Of a DNA stretch of 64,000 nt, positions 56,723 through 64,000 are shown in pieces. Numbering within the stretch: the first letter of the stretch is position 1; every line of letters begins with the position of its first letter. The DNA lies in contig NZ_CANLSL010000014.1 of NCBI RefSeq assembly GCF_947493735.1, forward strand, positions 1 through 64,000. The letters are read 5' to 3'. A program made the position numbers and the translations under genes. A model generated the notes under the pieces. It did not search any database, was not told the origin of the DNA, and was given only the letters and a program-made list of their open reading frames with translations. This DNA is from an uncultured Acinetobacter sp. Its GTDB lineage: Bacteria; Pseudomonadota; Gammaproteobacteria; Pseudomonadales; Moraxellaceae.

Positions 56723-59700
56723 TTAACTCACCACGTGAATATCACTTGCACCTGAGCCGAGAGGTCGCACCTGTATTTGTACTGGAATGCGCTCGTGCAT
56801 CTCTTGAATATGTGAAATGAGGACGACTTTACGCCCTTGATTTTGCAATTGATCCAACGCATTCATCACCATGTGGAGCGAAGATGCATCTAAGGTGCCA
56901 AAACCTTCATCGATAAATAAGGACTCGATTTTCATTGAACCCGAAGCTATATTGGCAATCGCTAAGGATAAGGCGAGTGATGTTAAAAAAGACTCCCCAC
57001 CAGAAAGTGACGCAACCGAGCGTGTTTCGCCATCCATATCATGATCAATAATCGCCAGACTCAGTGAATTGTCCAAGCGTTTTAAGGTGTAACGATTGGA
57101 TAAAAGTGTCAGTTGTTGATTGGCATATTCCAATAAAATATCGAGGTTATATTGCTGTGCTAAATCTCGGAATTCTTTGCCTTTGGCATCACCAATCAGG
57201 CTAGAGATTTTATTCCAGCGATGTTCTTCCTGTTGGATTTGCTGAATTTGCTCTGCGAATTGCTTTTGTTTGGCAAGATTGCGTTGATGGACTTCGAGCT
57301 TGAGTTTGAGTTGATCACGACTTTCAAACTGTGTTTTCAATGCATCGCTATTTTCTTGCATTAATTGTTGTAATTGAACCGAATCCATCTCAGGTTGATG
57401 CGCCAAGTGTTCCGTCAATTGTGTTTGAATGGTGTTGAGCACAGATAGGGCATCATTGAGTCGTTGTTCAGCATTTTGTATTTGCTGACGAATTTGTTGT
57501 TCCTCAGCAGTACGAATCTGCGATAAAGCCTCTAAATCATGCGGCTGAAACTCGGAATGCTGTTGAAGCCAAGTTTGGATTTCAGCATTCACTTGGTTTA
57601 AGTTGTTCTGACATTGTTGTTGCTGTGCTTGGAGCTGTTCGAGGTGTCCTTTGTGCTGATCAAACTGTAGGCGTAACTGATCATAGCTGAGCTTGTGCTG
57701 TTGATATTGGCTTTGGAGTTGTTGCCGAGTTGAATCATGTTCAGCCAGCCATTCATTGGGTTTGACCTCAGTTAACCCTGTCATCGTCTGAATCAATTGT
57801 TGCGCCAGTTCGGTGTTTTCTTGCCCTTTTTGTTTGATCTCTTTCAGACTGTGCTGTGCGTCAGCCATCTGTTTGTCGAGATGCTCTAAATTGAGCTGTA
57901 CAGAAAGTCCTTGCTGTGTAGTGTATTCAAGTTGCTTTGCACATTTTTCTAGCTGATTAAGCTGTTCAAGACGTTGCTTTAATGTGGCGTAAATCCGTTG
58001 TGCGCTGTTCACAGGCTGTTGTAGCCAATGCTGTTGTTCAACGCTAGATACGCATTGAATAATATGCTGTACGTGTTGTTGTAAGTTCTTTGCTGTTGAT
58101 AAAACATGCGCAAGCTGTTGAATGCTTTGCTCAAGTTTTTGCTGTTGTTTATTAGCTTGAGTGATGTTGTTCAGCTGTGTTGCAAGCTGTTCAATATCCG
58201 CTTTAAGTTGTTGGCTAGACTGATTGAAATTGCCCTGAATATCAGCCTGTGGTTGCGCTAAATCCAGTTGAATATTGGCGTTATTCAGTTGTTGTGTTAG
58301 TTCAATTTGCGCTGTTTCTACTTTACTGTTCAGTGATAAATGTGACGTTTTGAATTGATCAACTTCACTTTGCGATTTGGTCAAATTTTGCTGAGCGATT
58401 TGCCACGTTTTAAAATACTCATGTTCTTTGGTAATGGCTTGTTGCTCTTGCTGTTGTTGCAATTCAAACAATGCTTTGGAGGGCAGCATATCATCGGTTT
58501 TAAACGGATGCGTTCTACTGCCACAGACTAGACAGGCTTCGCCATCTTGCAGTTCTGCACGCAAATGTTCAATATTTTCCGCATGGAGCAAGCGTTGCTG
58601 TTGCAAGATGGTTTGGATTTGCTGACGTTCATTTTGCGCAGATTGATAGTCTTGCTCCGCTTGTTCGGTCACTTTTTCGATTTGTTGCGTATGTTTAGTT
58701 GCATTGTGTAATTTGACATAGATTTGCGCAGACTCATCTTTTAACGCAAACCATTGTGCGATTTTCTGTTGCATAAAATCGAATTGATTCAATTGATTTA
58801 TACGGCTTTCTCTTTGTTGTCGCACTTGCTCAAGCTGTGCTTCTATTTGCTCAGCGTCGCCATATTGAGAGATATTGTTTTGTAACGCTTGTTTTTGTTC
58901 AGCCAGTTGCTGTTCAAGCTGATTTAAATCCCTGCATTGATTTTCAATTTCTTGATATTGAATGATAAATTGATCCAATTGATGCAGATGTGCAATCAAC
59001 CCTTGATCTAGACTATGAAAGTGTTCACTTGATTCAAGCTGTTGCTTCAACTCGCTTTGTTGTTGTTTAAACTCTGAAAGCTGTAGCTCAATCTGTTGCT
59101 TTTGTGCAAGTAAAGGCTGTTGTGATTGCGCTAAATCTTGCGATTTAAGCTGTAATTTTTTAAATTCCGCACCGATAAAGTCACGTTCTTGCACGCATTT
59201 ACGGACATCATTCAATGCATTTTGATTTTTATGTTCAAAGTCTTGGAGCTGATTTAAAGCAGATTCGGTCTGCTGATATTGCGTTTTTTTTATTTTAAAT
59301 TGCTTTGCTAAATCATCAAATTGGCTTTGCTTTTGCGCAATCTGCGGGCGAAGTTCTTGCTCGGCTTTTAGCAAATGCTGTTGTTGAAATACATTTGGAC
59401 GAATGTCTGAAAATATTTCTAATCGTTGCAATTGCACTTTTTCAGGTGCTAAGTCTTGCTGTGCTTTGCGCTGAATATCGACAGTTTGTTGTTTGAGGAT
59501 GATGTCGCTATCCAATTTCTTTTTACGTTCAAACCATTGCTGTTGTTGGTGAAATTGTGATTTTTCCAATTCCATTTTTTTATATTCAGCATCTATCAAC
59601 TGAAATTGGTGGGTAGATTCAGCAAAGTCGTCATCAGATAAAATCTCGATATGCCCAAGCAAATTTTCCAATTCTTTCCGTGCAGTGGCAACCTCTTTGG

Positions 59701-60319
59701 TCTTGGTAAAAGCCAATTGTCCAATCTTGGCAAAAATAGAAGAATTGGTTAAATATTCAAGTAGTTCACCACGTTCATTGTCACGTGCCTTTAAGAATGC
59801 AGTGACTTCGGACTGTGCGAGCAATACCGCTCGGGTGAATTGTTCAAAGCTCAGTTGGGTGATTTTTAAAATATTTGCATCGACCGATTTGGCTTTGTCG
59901 GCGATCACCACATCATCGGTTAAGCATTTGAGATAGCGTTGTACATTTTGCAGTTTGCCGTCGGCTTTTTCACGGGAACGCTTCAACTCCCAGCGGGCAA
60001 GATAATGCTTCTGATCTTGCGCCACGAAACACAATTCTGCAAAGCCATGCGCTGTGCCACGCCGTAATACCGTCAGTGGTGAATTGGTCAAAAGCTCCGT
60101 GCCATCCACATCGGTGAGTTTGCCATCACTGTCTTTTAAACGTGGAATTTTATTAAACAGGGCAAGGCACATCGCATCTAAAATGGTCGATTTTCCTGCG
60201 CCTGTTTTCCCAATAATCGCTACCAAACCTGCTGATGCCAAAGGCTCAGACTCAAAATCAATGAAATGTTCACCTGAAAGAGATGCCAAATTTTTAAGTC
60301 GGATAGATAAAATTTTCAC
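56723..60319 (-). CDS. sbcC: exonuclease subunit SbcC (Rad50-like)
   Basis: SbcC is the SMC-like ATPase of the SbcCD nuclease, which cleaves hairpins and blocked DNA ends. The 1198-residue protein starts at a GTG (60319) with AGGA inside the end of sbcD. It has Walker A AIIGKTGAGKSTILDAM (~34-50), long Gln-rich coiled coils, the zinc-hook CLVCGSRTH near residue ~594, the ABC signature SLSGGESFLTSLALSLA, Walker B ESLFIDEGFGTLD and a final H-loop. Longer than the E. coli protein (~1050) but similar in layout. It is 9 nt downstream of sbcD. Confidence 0.95.
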   Translation of the reverse strand: MKILSIRLKNLASLSGEHFIDFESEPLASAGLVAIIGKTGAGKSTILDAMCLALFNKIPRLKDSDGKLTDVDGTELLTNSPLTVLRRGTAHGFAELCFVAQDQKHYLARWELKRSREKADGKLQNVQRYLKCLTDDVVIADKAKSVDANILKITQLSFEQFTRAVLLAQSEVTAFLKARDNERGELLEYLTNSSIFAKIGQLAFTKTKEVATARKELENLLGHIEILSDDDFAESTHQFQLIDAEYKKMELEKSQFHQQQQWFERKKKLDSDIILKQQTVDIQRKAQQDLAPEKVQLQRLEIFSDIRPNVFQQQHLLKAEQELRPQIAQKQSQFDDLAKQFKIKKTQYQQTESALNQLQDFEHKNQNALNDVRKCVQERDFIGAEFKKLQLKSQDLAQSQQPLLAQKQQIELQLSEFKQQQSELKQQLESSEHFHSLDQGLIAHLHQLDQFIIQYQEIENQCRDLNQLEQQLAEQKQALQNNISQYGDAEQIEAQLEQVRQQRESRINQLNQFDFMQQKIAQWFALKDESAQIYVKLHNATKHTQQIEKVTEQAEQDYQSAQNERQQIQTILQQQRLLHAENIEHLRAELQDGEACLVCGSRTHPFKTDDMLPSKALFELQQQQEQQAITKEHEYFKTWQIAQQNLTKSQSEVDQFKTSHLSLNSKVETAQIELTQQLNNANIQLDLAQPQADIQGNFNQSSQQLKADIEQLATQLNNITQANKQQQKLEQSIQQLAHVLSTAKNLQQHVQHIIQCVSSVEQQHWLQQPVNSAQRIYATLKQRLEQLNQLEKCAKQLEYTTQQGLSVQLNLEHLDKQMADAQHSLKEIKQKGQENTELAQQLIQTMTGLTEVKPNEWLAEHDSTRQQLQSQYQQHKLSYDQLRLQFDQHKGHLEQLQAQQQQCQNNLNQVNAEIQTWLQQHSEFQPHDLEALSQIRTAEEQQIRQQIQNAEQRLNDALSVLNTIQTQLTEHLAHQPEMDSVQLQQLMQENSDALKTQFESRDQLKLKLEVHQRNLAKQKQFAEQIQQIQQEEHRWNKISSLIGDAKGKEFRDLAQQYNLDILLEYANQQLTLLSNRYTLKRLDNSLSLAIIDHDMDGETRSVASLSGGESFLTSLALSLAIANIASGSMKIESLFIDEGFGTLDASSLHMVMNALDQLQNQGRKVVLISHIQEMHERIPVQIQVRPLGSGASDIHVVS

Positions 60320-60328
60320 GGCAAATCC

Positions 60329-61612
60329 TTAACTGCTTTGATCATCTTCAAGTGTTTTCTGTGCTTCTTCGACCAAACTTAAAAAATCTTGTTGCACCAA
60401 ATCATCTTCGGCATAACCATGTTTTTGCCAAATTTGTTGAAAGAGTTTTTCAGGTGTCGGTGGTTCTAAATTAATCGTCGTCGCAACTACGCCATCATGT
60501 TCTGTGGCTAAATATTGTCGAGCAATACGCACTAAGCGATAGCGATTTTTCGGCAAGGCATCTTCGAATTGTTGGCGTAAATTTGGTTGTGGTGGCACAT
60601 TGGTGTGATATTCGATATCGACATATTCACGTTGATCAATATGTTCAATTTCACCTTGTGGTAAGGCGCTGAGTTGTGTGAAAACCTCAGTCAGTTCACC
60701 TTTTATTTTATGTAATTGCACACTGCGAGGAATCAAAATCGGTTCTAAAAGTAGGCGTGCATGATCACTTTCTTCGGTGCTGTTTTTTTGAGAAGAGTGT
60801 GCTTGCGGATCAATGGTCACTTCAAGAATCTGATGTTTATAGTTAATCTCACTAAACGACAGCGGAATGGGTGAGCCACTATAGCGAATATGCTGTTCTT
60901 GGACTCTTTGAGGTTTGTGCAAATGCCCCAAAGCGACATAATCAATCACTTCATCGAACAGCGTAGTAGACAGTGCTTCCTCATGACCAATAATAATTGG
61001 GCGTTCAGAATCAGACGTTTCACCGCCTTGCATATGCGCATGCGACATCAGAATTAGTGCTTGCTCAGGCGTTTTCTTTTTCGTCGCCTCGGCAATCAGT
61101 TGTTGATGCAAATATGCAATCGCATTTTGGCTATTACTGGTTTGTTCATTAAATCCTGTAATCTCCGCAGGACGCAAGAAAGGCAAGGCCAAGCACCATG
61201 CCACAATGACTTGATTTTCATCATAAATCGGCACAAGTAAACGCTCTAAATCAATCTGTCCGTCGTTATTTTTATGGATAACGCCAACGGCTTTGGCATT
61301 GTACTTGGCGAGTAATGGCTCAATCTGCTCGATGCGATAGCCTGAATCATGATTGCCTGCGATCATTAAGGTTTGCATATTCGGTGCAAGGCCATGTGCA
61401 TCGGCTAAGAATTGATAAAGCTGTTTCTGAGCAGATGAGGCAGGATTAATCACATCAAAAATATCGCCTGCGATGAGTAGGGCGTGTGGTTGTTTTTGCT
61501 GAATTTGCTCAAGTAACCATACTAAAAACTGCTCATGTTCATACTGACGAGAATGTTGATAAAAAAATTGACCCAAATGCCAATCCGCAGTATGAAAAAA
61601 ACGTACAGTCAT
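60329..61612 (-). CDS. sbcD: exonuclease subunit SbcD (Mre11-like)
   Basis: SbcD is the Mn-dependent nuclease partner of SbcC. The 427-residue protein shows the phosphoesterase motifs in order: HTADWHLGQFF (~7-17), LLIAGDIFD (~45-53), IAGNHDSG (~85-92), MSHAHMQGGE and YVALGHLHKPQ (~224-234). The C-terminal capping domain follows. It is the first gene of sbcD-sbcC, with a 145-nt gap to the SMI1/KNR4 gene upstream on the same strand. Confidence 0.95.
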   Translation of the reverse strand: MTVRFFHTADWHLGQFFYQHSRQYEHEQFLVWLLEQIQQKQPHALLIAGDIFDVINPASSAQKQLYQFLADAHGLAPNMQTLMIAGNHDSGYRIEQIEPLLAKYNAKAVGVIHKNNDGQIDLERLLVPIYDENQVIVAWCLALPFLRPAEITGFNEQTSNSQNAIAYLHQQLIAEATKKKTPEQALILMSHAHMQGGETSDSERPIIIGHEEALSTTLFDEVIDYVALGHLHKPQRVQEQHIRYSGSPIPLSFSEINYKHQILEVTIDPQAHSSQKNSTEESDHARLLLEPILIPRSVQLHKIKGELTEVFTQLSALPQGEIEHIDQREYVDIEYHTNVPPQPNLRQQFEDALPKNRYRLVRIARQYLATEHDGVVATTINLEPPTPEKLFQQIWQKHGYAEDDLVQQDFLSLVEEAQKTLEDDQSS

Positions 61613-61757
61613 CGAAGTTACTCAGTCCAAACCATAAAAAACGTTGATGCTAAATTAACATAAATCACGTGCTGAAAACTGCTTTTCACAGTGAAGTGCG
61701 ACATATTCAGTCGCAATCATTTTTCGTCATTTTGAAGTGGCAAATTTGAAACAGTGC

Positions 61758-62156
61758 TTAGCCTTGTTTTAACTGGTTGAATTGTTGCGCGACGACTTTC
61801 AGCGCCGCGGTTTCGTGTGACCAACGATATATTGTGGCTTCAAGTTGCTGTACATTCTCTATTTTCTTAAAAATCAGTAGATCACCTGAACCGTTGCTGG
61901 CGATGGCAATCGCATCAGCAGGAAAGCCAAGCCATTGTTGGGCTTGTTTGGTCTCCACAATGATGTGGTTACAAGTGCGCTTGATACGCTTTTTATCAGA
62001 TTGATCGAAAAATGGAAGCAGTTGCCAAAGATCATTATCGGGAACGACTTCACCACCATTCATTTCGATCATTTTTGCTTTAAAACAAGGCGGGAAAACC
62101 AACCCAAGCTGTTGTTCCGTTTGTGCGATGTATTTTTCATCAATTGGAAATGGCAT
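61758..62156 (-). CDS. SMI1/KNR4 (SUKH) family protein
   Basis: A 132-residue protein matching the SMI1/KNR4 fold. It begins DEKYIAQTEQQLGLVFPPCF, followed by MNGGEVVPDNDLWQLLPF (the glycine-rich turn after helix 2), and FPADAIAIASNGSGDLLIF (~74-92), the family's G-x-G-D/LLxF strand. Many SUKH proteins are immunity factors against secreted toxins, others are housekeeping. No toxin gene is adjacent here, so a role is not assigned. GGAG lies ~12 nt upstream of the ATG. It follows the VOC gene by 49 nt on the same strand. Confidence 0.82.
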   Translation of the reverse strand: MPFPIDEKYIAQTEQQLGLVFPPCFKAKMIEMNGGEVVPDNDLWQLLPFFDQSDKKRIKRTCNHIIVETKQAQQWLGFPADAIAIASNGSGDLLIFKKIENVQQLEATIYRWSHETAALKVVAQQFNQLKQG

Positions 62157-62205
62157 AGATCGAGATTCTCCGAGTGTGATTTTGATTCATTTTCAATCGG
62201 TCAAT

Positions 62206-62583
62206 TTATTGCGCCGACTCATCCACTTCAAAAATCCCAAACACATTATTGTCAAAATCCACAAAATAACCTTGCCAACAACGTCCTGCGATGGCAAATT
62301 TTGGCATGGCTTCGAGTCCGCCTAATTCTAAAATTTTCTGTGCTGTTGCATCAAAGTTTTCCATTTGAATCGAGCACGTATAAGCATTGGTGCCGTACTC
62401 TACAGGCGGGACTTGGCAAGGGCGTTGTAGCAGTCCGCCGTGCATACCATCGCTTTCGATGCGATAATATTCAATCGGCAAACCCTCGACTTTTTCAACG
62501 CGCCAACCGAAAACTTGCTGATAAAATTCGGCATCACGAGATGGGTTAGACGATTGGATTTCAAAGTAAGCGATCGAATTCAT
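62206..62583 (-). CDS. VOC (glyoxalase/bleomycin-resistance) family protein
   Basis: A 125-residue vicinal-oxygen-chelate protein. The typical layout is IAYFEIQSSNPSRDAEFYQQVFGW (~4-27; first beta-alpha-beta), then a second repeat with TNAYTCSIQMENFDATAQKI and the closing WQGYFVDFDNNVFGIFE. This kind of short VOC protein may bind metal and a small molecule; substrate unknown. I start it at the ATG at 62583 with AAGGAAA upstream; a longer frame back to 62637 is unsupported. Divergent from cysS and possibly co-transcribed with the SMI1/KNR4 gene. Confidence 0.85.
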   Translation of the reverse strand: MNSIAYFEIQSSNPSRDAEFYQQVFGWRVEKVEGLPIEYYRIESDGMHGGLLQRPCQVPPVEYGTNAYTCSIQMENFDATAQKILELGGLEAMPKFAIAGRCWQGYFVDFDNNVFGIFEVDESAQ

Positions 62584-62682
62584 TTTATTTTCCTTGCTGG
62601 CTAAAAATGCCTTGTGTGTCTTTTTCAGGATAGACAAAATAGGTTATGATTCGCTATTAATTTTTTAGACCATAACATTACG

Positions 62683-64000
62683 ATGCAACCATTTGTCCTG
62701 TATAACTCTGAGCAACGTCAAAAAGCCCCATTCCAACCGCTACGTGAAGGCGAAATTAACCTTTATGTCTGCGGGATGACGGTGTATGACTACTGTCATA
62801 TTGGACATGCTCGGGTGATGGTTGCATTTGACTATATTACACGCTTCCTGCGCAGTCAAAATTGGAAAGTGAACTATATTCGTAACATTACCGATATTGA
62901 CGACAAGATCATCAAACGTGCCAATGAAAATGGTGAAACGATCAATCAATTGACCGATCGTTTTATCACGGCAATGAATGAAGATGCACATGCGCTCGGC
63001 TGTCTTGACCCTGATCAATCGCCACGAGCTACGGATTATATTCCGCAGATGCAGGACATGATTAACAAGCTCATCGACAATGATGTGGCGTACCCTGCAC
63101 CGAATGGCGATGTCTATTATGCGGTAGAAAAATTCGCCAACTACGGTCGTCTATCAGGCCGTAAGCTCGAAGAGATGCAAGCAGGGGCGAGTGAGCGGGT
63201 TGATGTTGAAGTGCAAAAGCAACATCCATTTGACTTTGTCCTGTGGAAATCGGCAAAACCGTCTGAACCATCTTGGCAATCCCCGTGGGGCAATGGTCGT
63301 CCAGGTTGGCATATCGAATGTTCCGCGATGTCAACCTGCTGTCTAGGTAATCACTTTGATATTCACGGTGGTGGTGGTGATTTGATTTTCCCGCATCATG
63401 AAAATGAAATTGCACAAAGTGAAGGCGCAACGGGCGAGCAATATGTCAACTATTGGATGCACGTCGGTTTCGTAAATGTCGATGGCGAAAAGATGTCAAA
63501 ATCACTGGGCAATTTCTTTACCATTCGTGATGTGATGGAAAAGTTTCACCCTGAAGTGATTCGTTATTTTATCCTGTCATCGCACTATCGTAGTCCAATT
63601 AACTTCTCGGACAGTGCGCTTAAAGAAGCCAAAAATGCCTTAACTCGCTTTTACCAAACCAATAAAGCAGTACACAATATCGACGAAGTACAGCAGATTT
63701 TAGCCTCGATTAAACTCGAATCTGTGCGAAGTACGGATGCATATCAACGCTTTGTCAAAGCCATGTCAGATGACTTCAATACACCCGAAGCATTATCCAT
63801 CTTGTTCGAACTGAGTCGTGAAACCAATCGGGCGATCAAAGCGGAAGAATGGCAACAAGCAGCCAATGCTTACGCAACGCTGAAAGCTTTATGTGAGATC
63901 CTCAATATTGCACAGCATGATACCGACGAATTTTTAAAGTCAGACGTTGGTGCAGAAAATAGCTTATCCAATGATGAAGTCGAAGCACAGATTCAAGCGC
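62683..64000 (+). CDS. cysS: cysteinyl-tRNA synthetase, 3' end outside the window
   Basis: CysS charges tRNA-Cys with cysteine. The frame from ATG 62683 stays open to the window edge, giving 439 residues of a usual ~460-475. The class I signature HIGH is at residues 39-42 (CHIGHAR), the zinc site starts at Cys30 ([10 protein letters not shown]) and continues with WHIECSAMS and [10 protein letters not shown]. The KMSKS loop is in [12 protein letters not shown]. The DALR-type anticodon-binding region begins near the end. It is divergent from the VOC gene with a 99-nt gap. Confidence 0.97.
   Translation, partial: MQPFVLYNSEQRQKAPFQPLREGEINLYVCGMTVYDYCHIGHARVMVAFDYITRFLRSQNWKVNYIRNITDIDDKIIKRANENGETINQLTDRFITAMNEDAHALGCLDPDQSPRATDYIPQMQDMINKLIDNDVAYPAPNGDVYYAVEKFANYGRLSGRKLEEMQAGASERVDVEVQKQHPFDFVLWKSAKPSEPSWQSPWGNGRPGWHIECSAMSTCCLGNHFDIHGGGGDLIFPHHENEIAQSEGATGEQYVNYWMHVGFVNVDGEKMSKSLGNFFTIRDVMEKFHPEVIRYFILSSHYRSPINFSDSALKEAKNALTRFYQTNKAVHNIDEVQQILASIKLESVRSTDAYQRFVKAMSDDFNTPEALSILFELSRETNRAIKAEEWQQAANAYATLKALCEILNIAQHDTDEFLKSDVGAENSLSNDEVEAQIQA

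Noticed and set aside
56723..61612. sbcC-sbcD as a novel defence system because of the large coiled-coil ATPase
   Set aside because: Walker, zinc-hook and phosphoesterase motifs and gene order are those of ordinary housekeeping SbcCD.
61935..62549. Rightward 204-residue open frame opposite the SMI1/KNR4 and VOC genes
   Set aside because: Both opposite genes are clear family members with ribosome-binding sites, and this frame has neither.

Overview
The window looks like ordinary chromosome from an Acinetobacter-type bacterium (Moraxellaceae, Gammaproteobacteria). I base this on the AT-rich composition, the protein sequences, and blocks of neighbours familiar from this group: prmA ... fis-purH-purD, dut-algC-argB, rodA-mltB-rlpA, rnfH / bamE / fur, and pilT-pilU. 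Species cannot be named from the sequence alone. There is one tRNA gene (Asn), no rRNA, no CRISPR array, no prophage, and no complete insertion sequence. The only hint of a mobile element is at the extreme left edge.

Layout. 1-1,311: a response-regulator gene cut off at the left edge, then a small lipoprotein / chalcone-isomerase-like pair. 1,531-7,083: mutS (+), metK (-) and a long-chain-type acyl-CoA dehydrogenase (+). 7,167-8,588: a divergent thioredoxin-reductase-like oxidoreductase and Rrf2 regulator, both with damaged 5' ends. 8,698-14,083: leftward purD, purH, fis, a zinc-ribbon membrane protein and prmA. 14,250-18,215: a BASS-family symporter, a short tandem repeat, the two-domain rRNA methylase rlmKL and a frameshifted small gene. 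18,273-24,712: pldA, a PreP-like M16C peptidase, tRNA-Asn, a small unknown gene and an aspartate aminotransferase. 25,006-33,263 (rightward): a patatin-like phospholipase, rep, dut, algC, argB, an OlsB-like acyltransferase and a class II glutamine amidotransferase. 33,327-41,416 (leftward): DUF962/Mpo1-like, rlpA, mltB, rodA, an unknown gene, queF, the yadH/yadG ABC exporter and rlmH. 41,552-43,311: a heavily decayed TonB-dependent siderophore receptor. 43,458-51,370: pckG, a lipid-kinase / phosphoesterase pair, groES-groEL with a clear heat-shock promoter, a short NSS-like membrane protein and rnfH. 51,534-64,000: bamE, fur, pilU, pilT, yggS, an acyltransferase-3, sbcC, sbcD, an SMI1/KNR4 protein, a VOC protein and the start of cysS.

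Function. Most genes are housekeeping: purine synthesis, DNA repair and recombination (mutS, rep, sbcCD, dut), ribosome modification (prmA, rlmKL, rlmH), tRNA modification and charging (queF, cysS), envelope upkeep (rodA, mltB, rlpA, pldA, bamE), chaperones, and twitching-motility ATPases. Many transcription units end in clear hairpin terminators, several of them bidirectional between convergent genes.

I found no convincing new multi-gene system. The best leads are local: gene decay (TonB receptor, Rrf2 regulator, oxidoreductase start, a small unknown gene), a 14-bp degenerate tandem repeat upstream of rlmKL, a 15-bp coding repeat in the patatin-like protein, stable leader hairpins, and a few conserved genes of unknown function. 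Three of the broken genes differ from an intact frame by a single base, so sequencing error must be excluded first.
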